Part shown: positions 8,832-17,022 of the stretch, piece by piece
Layout: every line of letters starts with the position of its first letter
Numbering within the stretch: position 1 is the first letter of the stretch
Assembly: GCA_030648795.1 (NCBI GenBank)
Contig: JAUSHC010000022.1
Span: 1 to 42,936 of the forward strand
Direction: 5' to 3'
DNA length: 42,936 nt
Source of the DNA: a bacterium
GTDB taxonomy: Bacteria > Patescibacteriota > Patescibacteriia > JACQSD01
The notes under the pieces: generated by a model
What the model saw: only the letters and a program-made list of their open reading frames with translations
What the model was told of the DNA's origin: nothing
The model's database searches: none
Made by a program: the position numbers and the translations under genes

Positions 8832-8839
8832 GGTAGAAT
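8831..8839 (+). promoter_or_regulatory. Possible extended -10 promoter (TGGTAGAAT), start codon 7 nt downstream
   Basis: TG-N-TAGAAT followed by aaacgcATG (8846). Confidence 0.4.
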
Positions 8840-8845
8840 AAACGC

Positions 8846-10294
8846 ATGACAAACATACACGGCGGGCGCATTGCGCGAAACACGATTTTTATTATTGGAG
8901 CACTCGTTGGGCAAAAGGTGCTTTCTTTTGTTTATTTCACCATCGTCGCTCGAGTCATGGGAGTGGAGGACACGGGGCGATATTTTCTTGCGGTTTCTTT
9001 CGGACTTCTTTTTTCGGTGCTTGCGGATCTTGGTTTAGCGCCGTTTCTTGTTCGTGAATCATCGAAGCTGCGTGAAGGAATTACGTCACAACTGCGCGGG
9101 ATCCTTGGGTTCAAAGCGCTCTTGCTCGTCGTAGCGTTTGTTAGCATGAACGGCATTGCTTTCGTCGCATCATATCCGCCGATTACGCGGCAACTTATTG
9201 CGCTCGTTTCCGTGAGCATTCTCTTTGAGTCGTCAAATTTGACACTCTATTCCATTTTGCGCGGATGGCAGCGGCTTGAATTTGAATCAATAGGGATCGT
9301 TGTCGGGCAGGCAATTTCGCTTTGTTTTGGAGTGGTGACTCTTTTCTTTTTTCATTCGCTGCATCTTTTGGTTGTTGGACTTATTTTGGGGAACGTCGCA
9401 AATTTTTTGTGGGCGACAATGCTCATGCGGCGGTTTCATGTCCCTCTTAGCTTTTCTTTTTCGAAAAGCGCGCTGCGACAGACGTTCATGGCGATTATTC
9501 CATTTGCGCTTGCGGCAGTATTTACTCGCGTGACGGGATTTGTGGATAGTTTTTTACTTTCCATCTTCGGAACGGAAACAATGGTGGGGTTGTATAGCGT
9601 GCCGTTCAAAGTGACGTTCGCATTGCAATTTATTCCTTTGGGTTTTGCCGCCTCACTTCTTCCCGCAATGAGCGCGCTTGCTGAACATGATAAAAAAGCG
9701 CTTGCGCGAACATTCGCAAAATCGTCGCTGTATCTTTTCTTTATTGTCTTGCCTGTTGCGTTTGGGATCGCGGGACTCGCGGATCGTATCATTCCCGAAG
9801 TGTTTGGCGCGGCGTATCAAAATTCGGTGCGCGCGCAACGTCTACTTGTTCTCTCACTCATTTTTATTTTCCTTAATTTCCCCATTGGATCATTTCTCGT
9901 TGCAGTGCGCAGGCAATCATTGAATACGACATTGTTAGGAGTGGCGATGGTTGCGAATATTGTGGTGAATATGCTTTTGATTCCGCGATTTGGTATCATG
10001 GGACCTGCAGTTGCGTCACTTGTTGCGAATGCACTGTTGTTCTCACTCGGTTTCTTTTTTGTCGCGCGATCTATTTCGCTCCCGTACGATGATATACTTC
10101 ATGGATCAGTGAAAGCACTTGTCGCGGGAAGCATGATGGTTGCGACGATCACGGCGACGAAGACGTTATTTCCACTTCTTGTTGTGATTGCGCTTGGCGC
10201 AGTCGTATATGGTGGCGCGATGTTGATGTTTCGGGCCGTTACTGTGGTCGAGATTAAAAGTCTTTTACAATCTTTACGAGGTCGGACCTCATAA
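8846..10294 (+). CDS. Polysaccharide flippase (Wzx/MOP superfamily)
   Basis: Polytopic; NTIFIIGALVGQKVLSFVYFTIVARVMGVEDTGRYFLAVSFGLLFSVLADLGLAPFLVRE typical of O-antigen flippases. Confidence 0.88.
   Translation: MTNIHGGRIARNTIFIIGALVGQKVLSFVYFTIVARVMGVEDTGRYFLAVSFGLLFSVLADLGLAPFLVRESSKLREGITSQLRGILGFKALLLVVAFVSMNGIAFVASYPPITRQLIALVSVSILFESSNLTLYSILRGWQRLEFESIGIVVGQAISLCFGVVTLFFFHSLHLLVVGLILGNVANFLWATMLMRRFHVPLSFSFSKSALRQTFMAIIPFALAAVFTRVTGFVDSFLLSIFGTETMVGLYSVPFKVTFALQFIPLGFAASLLPAMSALAEHDKKALARTFAKSSLYLFFIVLPVAFGIAGLADRIIPEVFGAAYQNSVRAQRLLVLSLIFIFLNFPIGSFLVAVRRQSLNTTLLGVAMVANIVVNMLLIPRFGIMGPAVASLVANALLFSLGFFFVARSISLPYDDILHGSVKALVAGSMMVATITATKTLFPLLVVIALGAVVYGGAMLMFRAVTVVEIKSLLQSLRGRTS
10278..10290. 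repeat. Short palindrome gaggtcggacctc, copy 1, at the flippase 3' end
   Basis: Encodes the last residues RGRTS*; same 13-mer at 12455-12467. Confidence 0.8.
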
Positions 10295-10299
10295 ACCGT

Positions 10300-11388
10300 A
10301 TGCGACGCATACTTCTTCTGACTCTCGAGTATCCTCCTGATCGCGGGGGGGTTGCGCGATATTACGGTGGGCTCGTTGGCGCCATGCCCGCGGGCTCTGT
10401 TGTTGTGATGCGCGCGAGACTTTCACGTTGGATCTGGCCACGGTGGTTGCCATTGCTGTGGCAAGTGTGGCGAACAGTGCGTCGTGAAAAGATTACCGAA
10501 ATCTGGGGCGGGCATTTGCTTCCCCTTGGTACGGTTGTGTACCTATTAAAAAAATTACTTACTACAAACTACAAACTACAAACTACAGTATTCGTGCACG
10601 GCTATGATCTTCTGCTCGCCGAAACCCATCCGCGAAAACGAATGATCGCTCGACGCATTTTGAATTCCGCGGATCGCATTGTGACGAACAGTGAATATGG
10701 GAAAAGTTTGGTTGTCGCTCGAGGTATTTCGGAAGCGAAAGTGACTGTCGTGTATCCTTGTCCTACCGCGGTTTTCTCCCCCTTTGCAAGGGGGAGTGAG
10801 AGGGGGTTGAGAGAACGTTATCATCTCGAAGACAAAAAAATTCTCTTGACCGTGGCGCGTTTAGTAGAACGAAAGGGGATTGATTTGGTGTTGGAGGCGC
10901 TGAAAAAAATAGATAATCCCAACATCGTATATGTGATTATTGGTGACGGGCCGGAAAAAGAAAAATTAAACTTACAACTTACAACTTACAACTTATCCGC
11001 CTTACTTGTTGGCGCAGTTTCTGATAAAGCACTTTCTATGTGGTACGCGTTGTGTGACGTATTTATTATGACGCCACGAAAGATTGGTCCGGATGTGGAA
11101 GGATTCGGGCTTGTGTACCTTGAAGCGAATGCATTTGGGAAGCCGGTGATTGGCTCGCGTACCGGTGGCGTTCCGGAGGCGGTCGTGGATGGCGAAACCG
11201 GATTGCTTGTAAACGAAGGTGATGTTGATGGTATTGCGAAAGCGATCGAGCGATTATTTTCAGATGACGCATTGCGAAAAAAACTTGGCGAACAAGGTCG
11301 TACGCGGGTAGAGCAAGAGTTTCAGTGGGAGACACAGGCACAGATATTGTTCGAGCGTAGTCGAGAACTTCCTTTTGGAGAGGGGTGA
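10300..11388 (+). CDS. Glycosyltransferase family 4
   Basis: PPDRGGVARYYGGL…VARLVERKGIDLVLEAL…VIIGDGPEKEKL…EGFGLVYLEANAFGKPVIGSRTGGVPEAVVDGETGLLV. Confidence 0.92.
   Translation: MRRILLLTLEYPPDRGGVARYYGGLVGAMPAGSVVVMRARLSRWIWPRWLPLLWQVWRTVRREKITEIWGGHLLPLGTVVYLLKKLLTTNYKLQTTVFVHGYDLLLAETHPRKRMIARRILNSADRIVTNSEYGKSLVVARGISEAKVTVVYPCPTAVFSPFARGSERGLRERYHLEDKKILLTVARLVERKGIDLVLEALKKIDNPNIVYVIIGDGPEKEKLNLQLTTYNLSALLVGAVSDKALSMWYALCDVFIMTPRKIGPDVEGFGLVYLEANAFGKPVIGSRTGGVPEAVVDGETGLLVNEGDVDGIAKAIERLFSDDALRKKLGEQGRTRVEQEFQWETQAQILFERSRELPFGEG
10561..10587 (+). repeat. In-frame heptamer tandem repeat (ctacaaa)n inside GT4
   Basis: actacaaactacaaactacaaactacag; encodes TTNYKLQTT. Confidence 0.9.
10776..10796. 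repeat. Palindrome ctccccctttgcaagggggag in frame in GT4
   Basis: 9-bp arms ctccccctt/aagggggag around tgc; encodes part of SPFARGSERGL. Confidence 0.85.
10971..10998 (+). repeat. In-frame heptamer tandem repeat (cttacaa)n inside GT4
   Basis: cttacaacttacaacttacaacttatcc; encodes LQLTTYNLS. Confidence 0.9.
11349..11368. repeat. gttcgagcgtagtcgagaac imperfect palindrome, copy 1
   Basis: Near the GT4 3' end (FERSREL); related copy acttcgagtgtagtcgagaagt near 18556-18577. Confidence 0.75.
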
Positions 11389-11394
11389 AAAAGA

Positions 11395-11430
11395 AATAAA
11401 AAAATGCCTCGGCGCGCGTGGCGACGAGGC
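11395..11430 (-). terminator. Intrinsic terminator of the minus-strand small gene
   Basis: On minus: gcctcg…cgaggc hairpin followed by attttttta. Confidence 0.75.
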
Positions 11431-11471
11431 GAAGTAGGGGACGTAGAAGAGACACGAAAATGAGAGTTACT

Positions 11472-11651
11472 TCAGACCTTTTTTGGACAAGGTTCAGTGG
11501 GAGTGGAAGGATCTGTGGTAATGACGATACGCCAATATAAGGCAGGGGCGAGTACGTTCATTACCTCTGCGTGCGCCCAATTGTAACCAGGTGGTACTGC
11601 CCTTTTGTGCGTTTCGTGAACTTCTTTGTGTCCAGTTTTTTCGTCCGCCAT
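11472..11651 (-). CDS. Orphan 59-aa hypothetical protein
   Basis: ATG at 11651 preceded on minus by gagggagagagcc (SD-like); MADEKTGHKEVHETHKRAVPPGYNWAHAEVMNVLAPALYWRIVITTDPSTPTEPCPKKV; followed by its own terminator. Confidence 0.6.
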   Translation of the reverse strand: MADEKTGHKEVHETHKRAVPPGYNWAHAEVMNVLAPALYWRIVITTDPSTPTEPCPKKV

Positions 11652-11712
11652 GGCTCTCTCCCTCAAGATTGGCTCGTGAAATTTTCCCCTTGTGCTAGAA
11701 TAACAGATATCT

Positions 11713-12456
11713 ATGCCAGTGACAATCAGCATCATCATTCCAACCTATAATCATCGTGTGGCGCTTGAAAAGTGTCTTGCGAATATTGCGGTTCAGACGT
11801 TTAGGGATTTCGAAGTGATTGTGGTGGATGATGGCTCGACGGATGGAACAAATGAGTGGCTACAAGCCATGAAGAATCATGAATTAGGAATTAGGAATTA
11901 TGGAAAAGATCTCCCTGATTCATTATTCATTATTCATAATTCGTCCAACAAAGGCGCTCCTGCCGCCCGCAACGCAGGTTTGCAAAAAGCAAAAGGGGAG
12001 TATATTCTTTTTTGCGACGCGGATGTTGTGATGCAACCGAACATGTTGCAGAAAATGTACGACGCATTGCAAGCGCATCCGGAAGCGTCGTATGCGTACT
12101 CGTCATTTACATTCGGATGGAAAAAATTTATACTTTGGCCGTTTGATGGCGAGAAGTTACAGCGCATGCCATATATCCATTCCACGTCACTCATTCGGCG
12201 CGTGCATTTCCCCAAAGTCGGTTGGGATGAATCGTTGAAACGTTTACAAGACTGGGATTTATTTTTAACGATGTTAGAGGAGGGGCATACAGGCGTTTGG
12301 ATTCCTGATATACTGCTTACTATTACCGTACGCCGTGGTGGTATTAGTAACTGGCTACCATCATTTCTCTATAAATTTCCGTTTTTACCGAGCGTGAAAA
12401 AATATAAAGCGGCAGAGTCGATTGTTCGTAAGAAACATAAAATTTCAATGTTATGA
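11713..12456 (+). CDS. Glycosyltransferase family 2
   Basis: ISIIIPTYNHRVALEKCLANIAVQTFRDFEVIVVDDGSTDGT…FCDADVVM. Confidence 0.93.
   Translation: MPVTISIIIPTYNHRVALEKCLANIAVQTFRDFEVIVVDDGSTDGTNEWLQAMKNHELGIRNYGKDLPDSLFIIHNSSNKGAPAARNAGLQKAKGEYILFCDADVVMQPNMLQKMYDALQAHPEASYAYSSFTFGWKKFILWPFDGEKLQRMPYIHSTSLIRRVHFPKVGWDESLKRLQDWDLFLTMLEEGHTGVWIPDILLTITVRRGGISNWLPSFLYKFPFLPSVKKYKAAESIVRKKHKISML
11872..11944. repeat. In-frame AT-rich inverted-repeat element, copy A (in GT2)
   Basis: gaattaggaattaggaattatgg…gatctccctgattcattattcattattcataattc; peptide ELGIRNYGKDLPDSLFIIHNS. Confidence 0.85.
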
Positions 12457-12487
12457 GGTCGGACCTCGTAATGGAGATCCGACCTCG
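12455..12487. repeat. gaggtcggacctc palindrome copy 2 plus half copy ggagatccgacctc
   Basis: gaggtcggacctcgtaatggagatccgacctc at the GT2 stop codon. Confidence 0.8.
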
Positions 12488-12496
12488 ACAGTTTGC

Positions 12497-14047
12497 ATGA
12501 AAAAGTTTTTTTCTTTTTTTTGGGGCATTGTTCGATCCTACGGCGAGTCGTTTGTTGAAGCGATCGGGGAGAATGAATACACGCAGGAGTTCAAAGAGCG
12601 CTATCCGCGCGTCTTTCGTTTTGTAAAAAATCGTTTATCGCCGCGCGAATATCTTGGACTCCATCTCACTATCGGATTTTTTATTGCGCTTTATCTCACC
12701 AATCAATGCATCGAGCTCATTACCTCCATTGTCCGCAATACGGAGCTTGCACAGATTGATGTCAACATCATCACGTTTCTCACCGCGACGCGAACGGGCG
12801 TTCTCATGAAGCCTATGTTTTTTTTCACGGCACTTGGCAACTGGCCGACGATTGCATTGTTTTTTCTTTTTTTCGCAACACTGTGGATTTGGCAGAAGCG
12901 GTGGTTTCGCGTGTGGATGCTTTTTTTAACCATGGCTGGAAGCGAAGCGATCGCCATACTCATGAAAATTTTTATTGCGCGTCCACGACCGGATTCTGCA
13001 GGCGCGCTCCTTCTTGAAACAACCTATAGCTTTCCGTCGGGGCATGCGCTTATTGCGCTGTCATTTTACGGATTCCTTACATACATATGGTTGCGCGAGC
13101 GACGACATATTGTGACGCGTATCGTCATATTTCTTTTTGCGGCTTTCACTATAGTGGGAGTGGGGGTGAGTCGCATTTATCTTGGTGTGCATTGGCCGTC
13201 GGATGTGCTTGGCGGGTATCTTCTTGCGCTTATCTGGTTGACCGTCATTGCGACTGCCGCTGACCTGCGAAAACGTTTTGTGCGTGAGCGGCACTATCCG
13301 ACAGAAACACTTTTTCCTTTTCGATGGATTGCCCCTCTGCTTATTGTATTCGGATCGGCTGTGTTGGTGTATGTTGTCGCGTTTGTTGCGCGTCCGCATT
13401 TTGAGCCGTCGGCGTTGCATCGGCATATTGATATTACCGGGACGGAGAGCGCCACTTCTCTTGACGCCGCAATGTTAGACAACCTCCCAAATATAAGCGA
13501 AGGGTTGACCGGGCGTTCGCTCGAACCGGTGAATCTCATTTTTATTGGCAATGCAGAGGAAGTGGACAGCGCCATGACAAAGGCAGGATGGTTTCTTGCG
13601 GAACAAGTGACACTCAAATCGTCTTGGGATATTTTTCTTCGGGTACTCCGGAACAGATCATATCCGACCGCCCCGGTATCTCCCGCATTTTTGTATGATC
13701 GACCGCAAGATAGCGCGTGGCAAAAGCCGACGGAAAAAAATTCTCCGCGTGAACGCCACCATATTCGTTTGTGGCGTGATGAGCGCTATACAATTGATGG
13801 CAAGGCGCTTTGGGTGGGGACCGCAAGCTTTGACGCGGGTATACGACTTACAGCGACCATACGGATTCCCACGCATCGCATCGCGCCGGCGATTGATGTG
13901 GAACGGGATCTCGTGGTGAGTGACTTGCGGCGTGTTGGAGCGATTCAAAAAGAAGAATCGGTGCAGCGCTATGATCCATTTCTAGGGGTTAATGCGATTG
14001 GAGATCAGTTTTTCACCGATGGGAAGGCGGTGATTCTATCCCTATGA
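12497..14047 (+). CDS. PAP2-family membrane phosphatase with LssY-like C-terminal domain
   Basis: KIFIARPRPDS…YSFPSGHALIALSFYG…SRIYLGVHWPSDVLGGYL (PAP2 motifs); C-terminal half resembles LssY_C. ATG at 12497 in frame of ORF 12422. Confidence 0.82.
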   Translation: MKKFFSFFWGIVRSYGESFVEAIGENEYTQEFKERYPRVFRFVKNRLSPREYLGLHLTIGFFIALYLTNQCIELITSIVRNTELAQIDVNIITFLTATRTGVLMKPMFFFTALGNWPTIALFFLFFATLWIWQKRWFRVWMLFLTMAGSEAIAILMKIFIARPRPDSAGALLLETTYSFPSGHALIALSFYGFLTYIWLRERRHIVTRIVIFLFAAFTIVGVGVSRIYLGVHWPSDVLGGYLLALIWLTVIATAADLRKRFVRERHYPTETLFPFRWIAPLLIVFGSAVLVYVVAFVARPHFEPSALHRHIDITGTESATSLDAAMLDNLPNISEGLTGRSLEPVNLIFIGNAEEVDSAMTKAGWFLAEQVTLKSSWDIFLRVLRNRSYPTAPVSPAFLYDRPQDSAWQKPTEKNSPRERHHIRLWRDERYTIDGKALWVGTASFDAGIRLTATIRIPTHRIAPAIDVERDLVVSDLRRVGAIQKEESVQRYDPFLGVNAIGDQFFTDGKAVILSL

Positions 14048-14050
14048 ATT

Positions 14051-14143
14051 TCTAACGGGACGGGGTTCACCCCGTTAGAAGCCGCCCTGCCAACGGCAGT
14101 GCTACAGGCACCTCGGGGCGCCTTGCCTCTAACGGGGTTCACA
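14051..14143. repeat. GC-rich palindromic element, copy 1 (intergenic)
   Basis: tctaacgggacggggttcaccccgttagaagccgccctgccaacggcag…cctcggggcgccttgcctctaacggggttcaca; terminal inverted repeats. Confidence 0.85.
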
Positions 14144-14166
14144 ACACAGAAAAAAAAGAGTATGAT
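14138..14166 (+). promoter_or_regulatory. Candidate promoter for the CorA-like gene
   Basis: TTCACA (14138-14143), 17-nt spacer, TATGAT (14161-14166). Confidence 0.5.
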
Positions 14167-14194
14167 AAAAGCATTCTAATCTCTCTACATATTT

Positions 14195-15313
14195 ATGCCT
14201 CCAGCAAAATCTATTTTTACCCACGGCGGTGTTGCGCAGTCATCAGAGAAGAAAGAAGTCAAGGAAGCACAGAAAGCGGGTATCTGCGTTGTTTTGAAAA
14301 AGCGCGATAAGTCCTTTTTGCGGCATCATGCGGATACGCCGGAGGAGTGTCTCCCGGTGCTTGCCACTGCTCATCTTTCATGGGTCGATTTTGCCGTTGA
14401 GGACGTGTATCGCGATGGAAAGGTGATCGCAAAAACGTTTGGGTTCTCTAATGAGCTCGTCGGACGTATTCTCTCTGATGACAAGTCAAACTATTATGAT
14501 TTTAATGAAGAATTCGGCATGCGCTTTCCTTCGGTGCGTGTTGATAAATTGAACGTGGAGGTTATTCCTTTGGCAATCTTTGTGCATAAAGGACTCGTAC
14601 TTACGATACACGCAGAGACGTCCAATCGTCTTGTAAAATTCTCTCGATATGCAGATAGTTTTTTTCAGAAAATTCCAAAAGAGGCAGGAGAGCCTGAACA
14701 GCTGACAATCCTCCTTGCCCGTATCATTAACGAAAATAATGATCGAAACTTTGATTATCTTCGGGATCTTGAAGAGCAAGGTGACGCGCTTTCATCACAG
14801 CTCGTGAAAAATGAGATAGAGCGGGAAAAGGTGGGGCAAGACGTCTATCGCATGAAGCATGCGCTTATCCGCTATTTGGATACGCTTTGGGTGAGCCTTG
14901 ATGTTATTAGCGCACTGCGACATGGCGATCCGAATTTATTGACGAACGATAAAGAAATTTTGCGACAGTTTACACTCATGGCGGATGATATAAACCGTCA
15001 GATCCAGCTTTCAGAACATATGTCTTCCGTACTTGTTTCGGGATTAGAAGTCATGCAAACGATTTACAACAATCAATTGCAGGTATTGAATAATCGCATG
15101 ACGCACGTGATGACATGGTTGACGGTACTTGGCACTGCGGTGTTGGTGCCGAATACGCTTGCAACGGTGATGAGTTCACTTTCTGATTTACAGCCGATGC
15201 ATCATCTTTGGTATATTTCTATTCTTGTCCTTTCGACTCTTGTGTCGACTGTCGGCGCGTATTGGTGGGTGAAAAATAAGGCGCGCTTACCGGCAAAGAT
15301 GAAAGAAGAATAA
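14195..15313 (+). CDS. CorA-like divalent cation transporter family protein
   Basis: Long soluble N-domain plus two C-terminal TMs preceded by NNQLQVLNNRMTHVMTWLTVLGTAVLVP; CorA architecture. Confidence 0.75.
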   Translation: MPPAKSIFTHGGVAQSSEKKEVKEAQKAGICVVLKKRDKSFLRHHADTPEECLPVLATAHLSWVDFAVEDVYRDGKVIAKTFGFSNELVGRILSDDKSNYYDFNEEFGMRFPSVRVDKLNVEVIPLAIFVHKGLVLTIHAETSNRLVKFSRYADSFFQKIPKEAGEPEQLTILLARIINENNDRNFDYLRDLEEQGDALSSQLVKNEIEREKVGQDVYRMKHALIRYLDTLWVSLDVISALRHGDPNLLTNDKEILRQFTLMADDINRQIQLSEHMSSVLVSGLEVMQTIYNNQLQVLNNRMTHVMTWLTVLGTAVLVPNTLATVMSSLSDLQPMHHLWYISILVLSTLVSTVGAYWWVKNKARLPAKMKEE

Positions 15314-15318
15314 TCATT

Positions 15319-16335
15319 ATGTCGCAACCTATTTTCGATCAAAAAATTATTCTCGTCACCGGAGGCGCTGGATTTATCGGTTCTTTCTTGTGCGAAGAGC
15401 TTGCAAAGAACGCTACAGTAATTTGCGTTGATAATTTTGTATCGGGATCGCAGACGAACATCGACGCGCTTTTCCGCAATCCGAATTTCATTTTTTTGAA
15501 GCACGATTTGCGCGAGCCATTTGATCCGGAAGCGTTTCCGGAACTTGAACGCCTGAAGATTAAATTTCAAGGAATTCAAGAGATTTATCATCTTGCGTGT
15601 CCGACATCGCCGAAAGAATTTGATAAATATAGAATTGAAACACTTGAAGCAAATTCCGTAGTAATGAAGCACGTGCTTGATCTGGCAGTGAAGTACAAAT
15701 CGAAAGTCGTGAATGCGTCATCGTCGGTTGTATACGGTCCGCGTCCAGAAGAAAATGCGTTTTTTGTTGAAGAGTATCTTGGTTCGGTTGATTTTTTAAG
15801 TCCGCGTGCGTGCTATGACGAAGGAAAGCGGTTTACGGAAACCATGGTTGCCACCTATGCGCAAGTGCATGGTGTTGATGGGAAGAATGCACGTATCTTT
15901 CGAACGTATGGTCCGCGCATGCGTTTGTTTGATGGGCAAATGATTCCCGATTTTATTACAAACGCGCTCGACGGAAAAGATCTGGTGATTTATGGTGACG
16001 AAACATTTTACACATCGCTTGTGTATGTGACGGATGTGGTGGAGGGACTCGTAAAACTTATGGCAGCGCCGAAAGATATCGGTTCAGTGAATATTGGTTC
16101 GGATCAAGATTTAAAATTAGCAGAGGTTGCAAAAATGATTATTGAGTTGACGAAATCTTCTTCGAAAGTTGCATTTGAAGAGCCGCTTCTTTTCATGACG
16201 CCGCTCGGGCTTCCGGATCTTACGAAAGCGAAAGAGCGTTTGGGCTGGATTCCGATTGTGACATTGGGGCAAGGGCTTACAAAGACGATTGAATATACCA
16301 TGGCGAACAAAACAATATTAGGGATGCGCTCGTAG
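15319..16335 (+). CDS. NAD-dependent epimerase/dehydratase, UDP-glucuronate decarboxylase-like
   Basis: ILVTGGAGFIGSFLCEEL…YHLACPTSP…ACYDEGKRFTETMVATY…RIFRTYGPRM; extended SDR/UXS motifs. Confidence 0.87.
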   Translation: MSQPIFDQKIILVTGGAGFIGSFLCEELAKNATVICVDNFVSGSQTNIDALFRNPNFIFLKHDLREPFDPEAFPELERLKIKFQGIQEIYHLACPTSPKEFDKYRIETLEANSVVMKHVLDLAVKYKSKVVNASSSVVYGPRPEENAFFVEEYLGSVDFLSPRACYDEGKRFTETMVATYAQVHGVDGKNARIFRTYGPRMRLFDGQMIPDFITNALDGKDLVIYGDETFYTSLVYVTDVVEGLVKLMAAPKDIGSVNIGSDQDLKLAEVAKMIIELTKSSSKVAFEEPLLFMTPLGLPDLTKAKERLGWIPIVTLGQGLTKTIEYTMANKTILGMRS

Positions 16336-16344
16336 AGATTCTGT

Positions 16345-17022
16345 ATGAAACGTGTCGCGGTGATTCCTGCGTATAATGAAGAACGAACGATAGGGACGGT
16401 GCTTTCCGAGCTCCGTCCGTTTGTGGATGCCATGATTGTGATCGACGATGGGTCACGTGACGCAACTGCGGCGATTGCAGAGCGCGAAGGTGCGATCGTT
16501 TATCGACATTTTTTAAATCGTGGGTTGGGGGCGGCATTGGGGACTGGCATGGAAGTTGCGCTGCGCCAGGGTGCTGATGTTCTTATTACGTTTGATGCGG
16601 ATGGACAGCATCGCGCGAACGATATTCCTGCAATCGTTGCTCCACTACTCCGTGGTACGGCAGACGTTGTTATTGGTGTGCGCACAAAAAATAAGCATGC
16701 GATGCCTGTCGGAAGGCGCATCGCGAATACGATGGCGAATGTCATTACTTTTTTTCTTTTTGGTATTTGGACGTCGGACAGTCAGTCAGGGTTTCGCGCG
16801 TTTACGTCCCAAGCGGCAAGAGCGCTGGATCTCGCGCGCTATCATTTTGAGAATATGGAAGTATCGAGTGCAATTCTTTCTCAAGTTGCGCGCCATAAAC
16901 TTCGTTTTTTTGAGGTGGCGATCGAGCCTGTCTATACGTCCTATTCACTTTCAAAAGGGCAGGGATTTCGTGAAGGGATTCGGACGTTTGTTCGTTTAAT
17001 TATCTATCGCGTTCTCCACTGA
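16345..17022 (+). CDS. GT2, dolichyl-phosphate-mannose-synthase-like
   Basis: VAVIPAYNEERTIGTVLSEL…IDDGSRDATAAIAE…LGAALGTGMEVALRQGADVLITFDADGQHRANDIP. Confidence 0.9.
   Translation: MKRVAVIPAYNEERTIGTVLSELRPFVDAMIVIDDGSRDATAAIAEREGAIVYRHFLNRGLGAALGTGMEVALRQGADVLITFDADGQHRANDIPAIVAPLLRGTADVVIGVRTKNKHAMPVGRRIANTMANVITFFLFGIWTSDSQSGFRAFTSQAARALDLARYHFENMEVSSAILSQVARHKLRFFEVAIEPVYTSYSLSKGQGFREGIRTFVRLIIYRVLH

Noticed and set aside
10561-10998. Heptamer tracts as a CRISPR-like array
   Set aside because: Units are 7 bp, contiguous, without spacers and inside an ORF; no cas genes.
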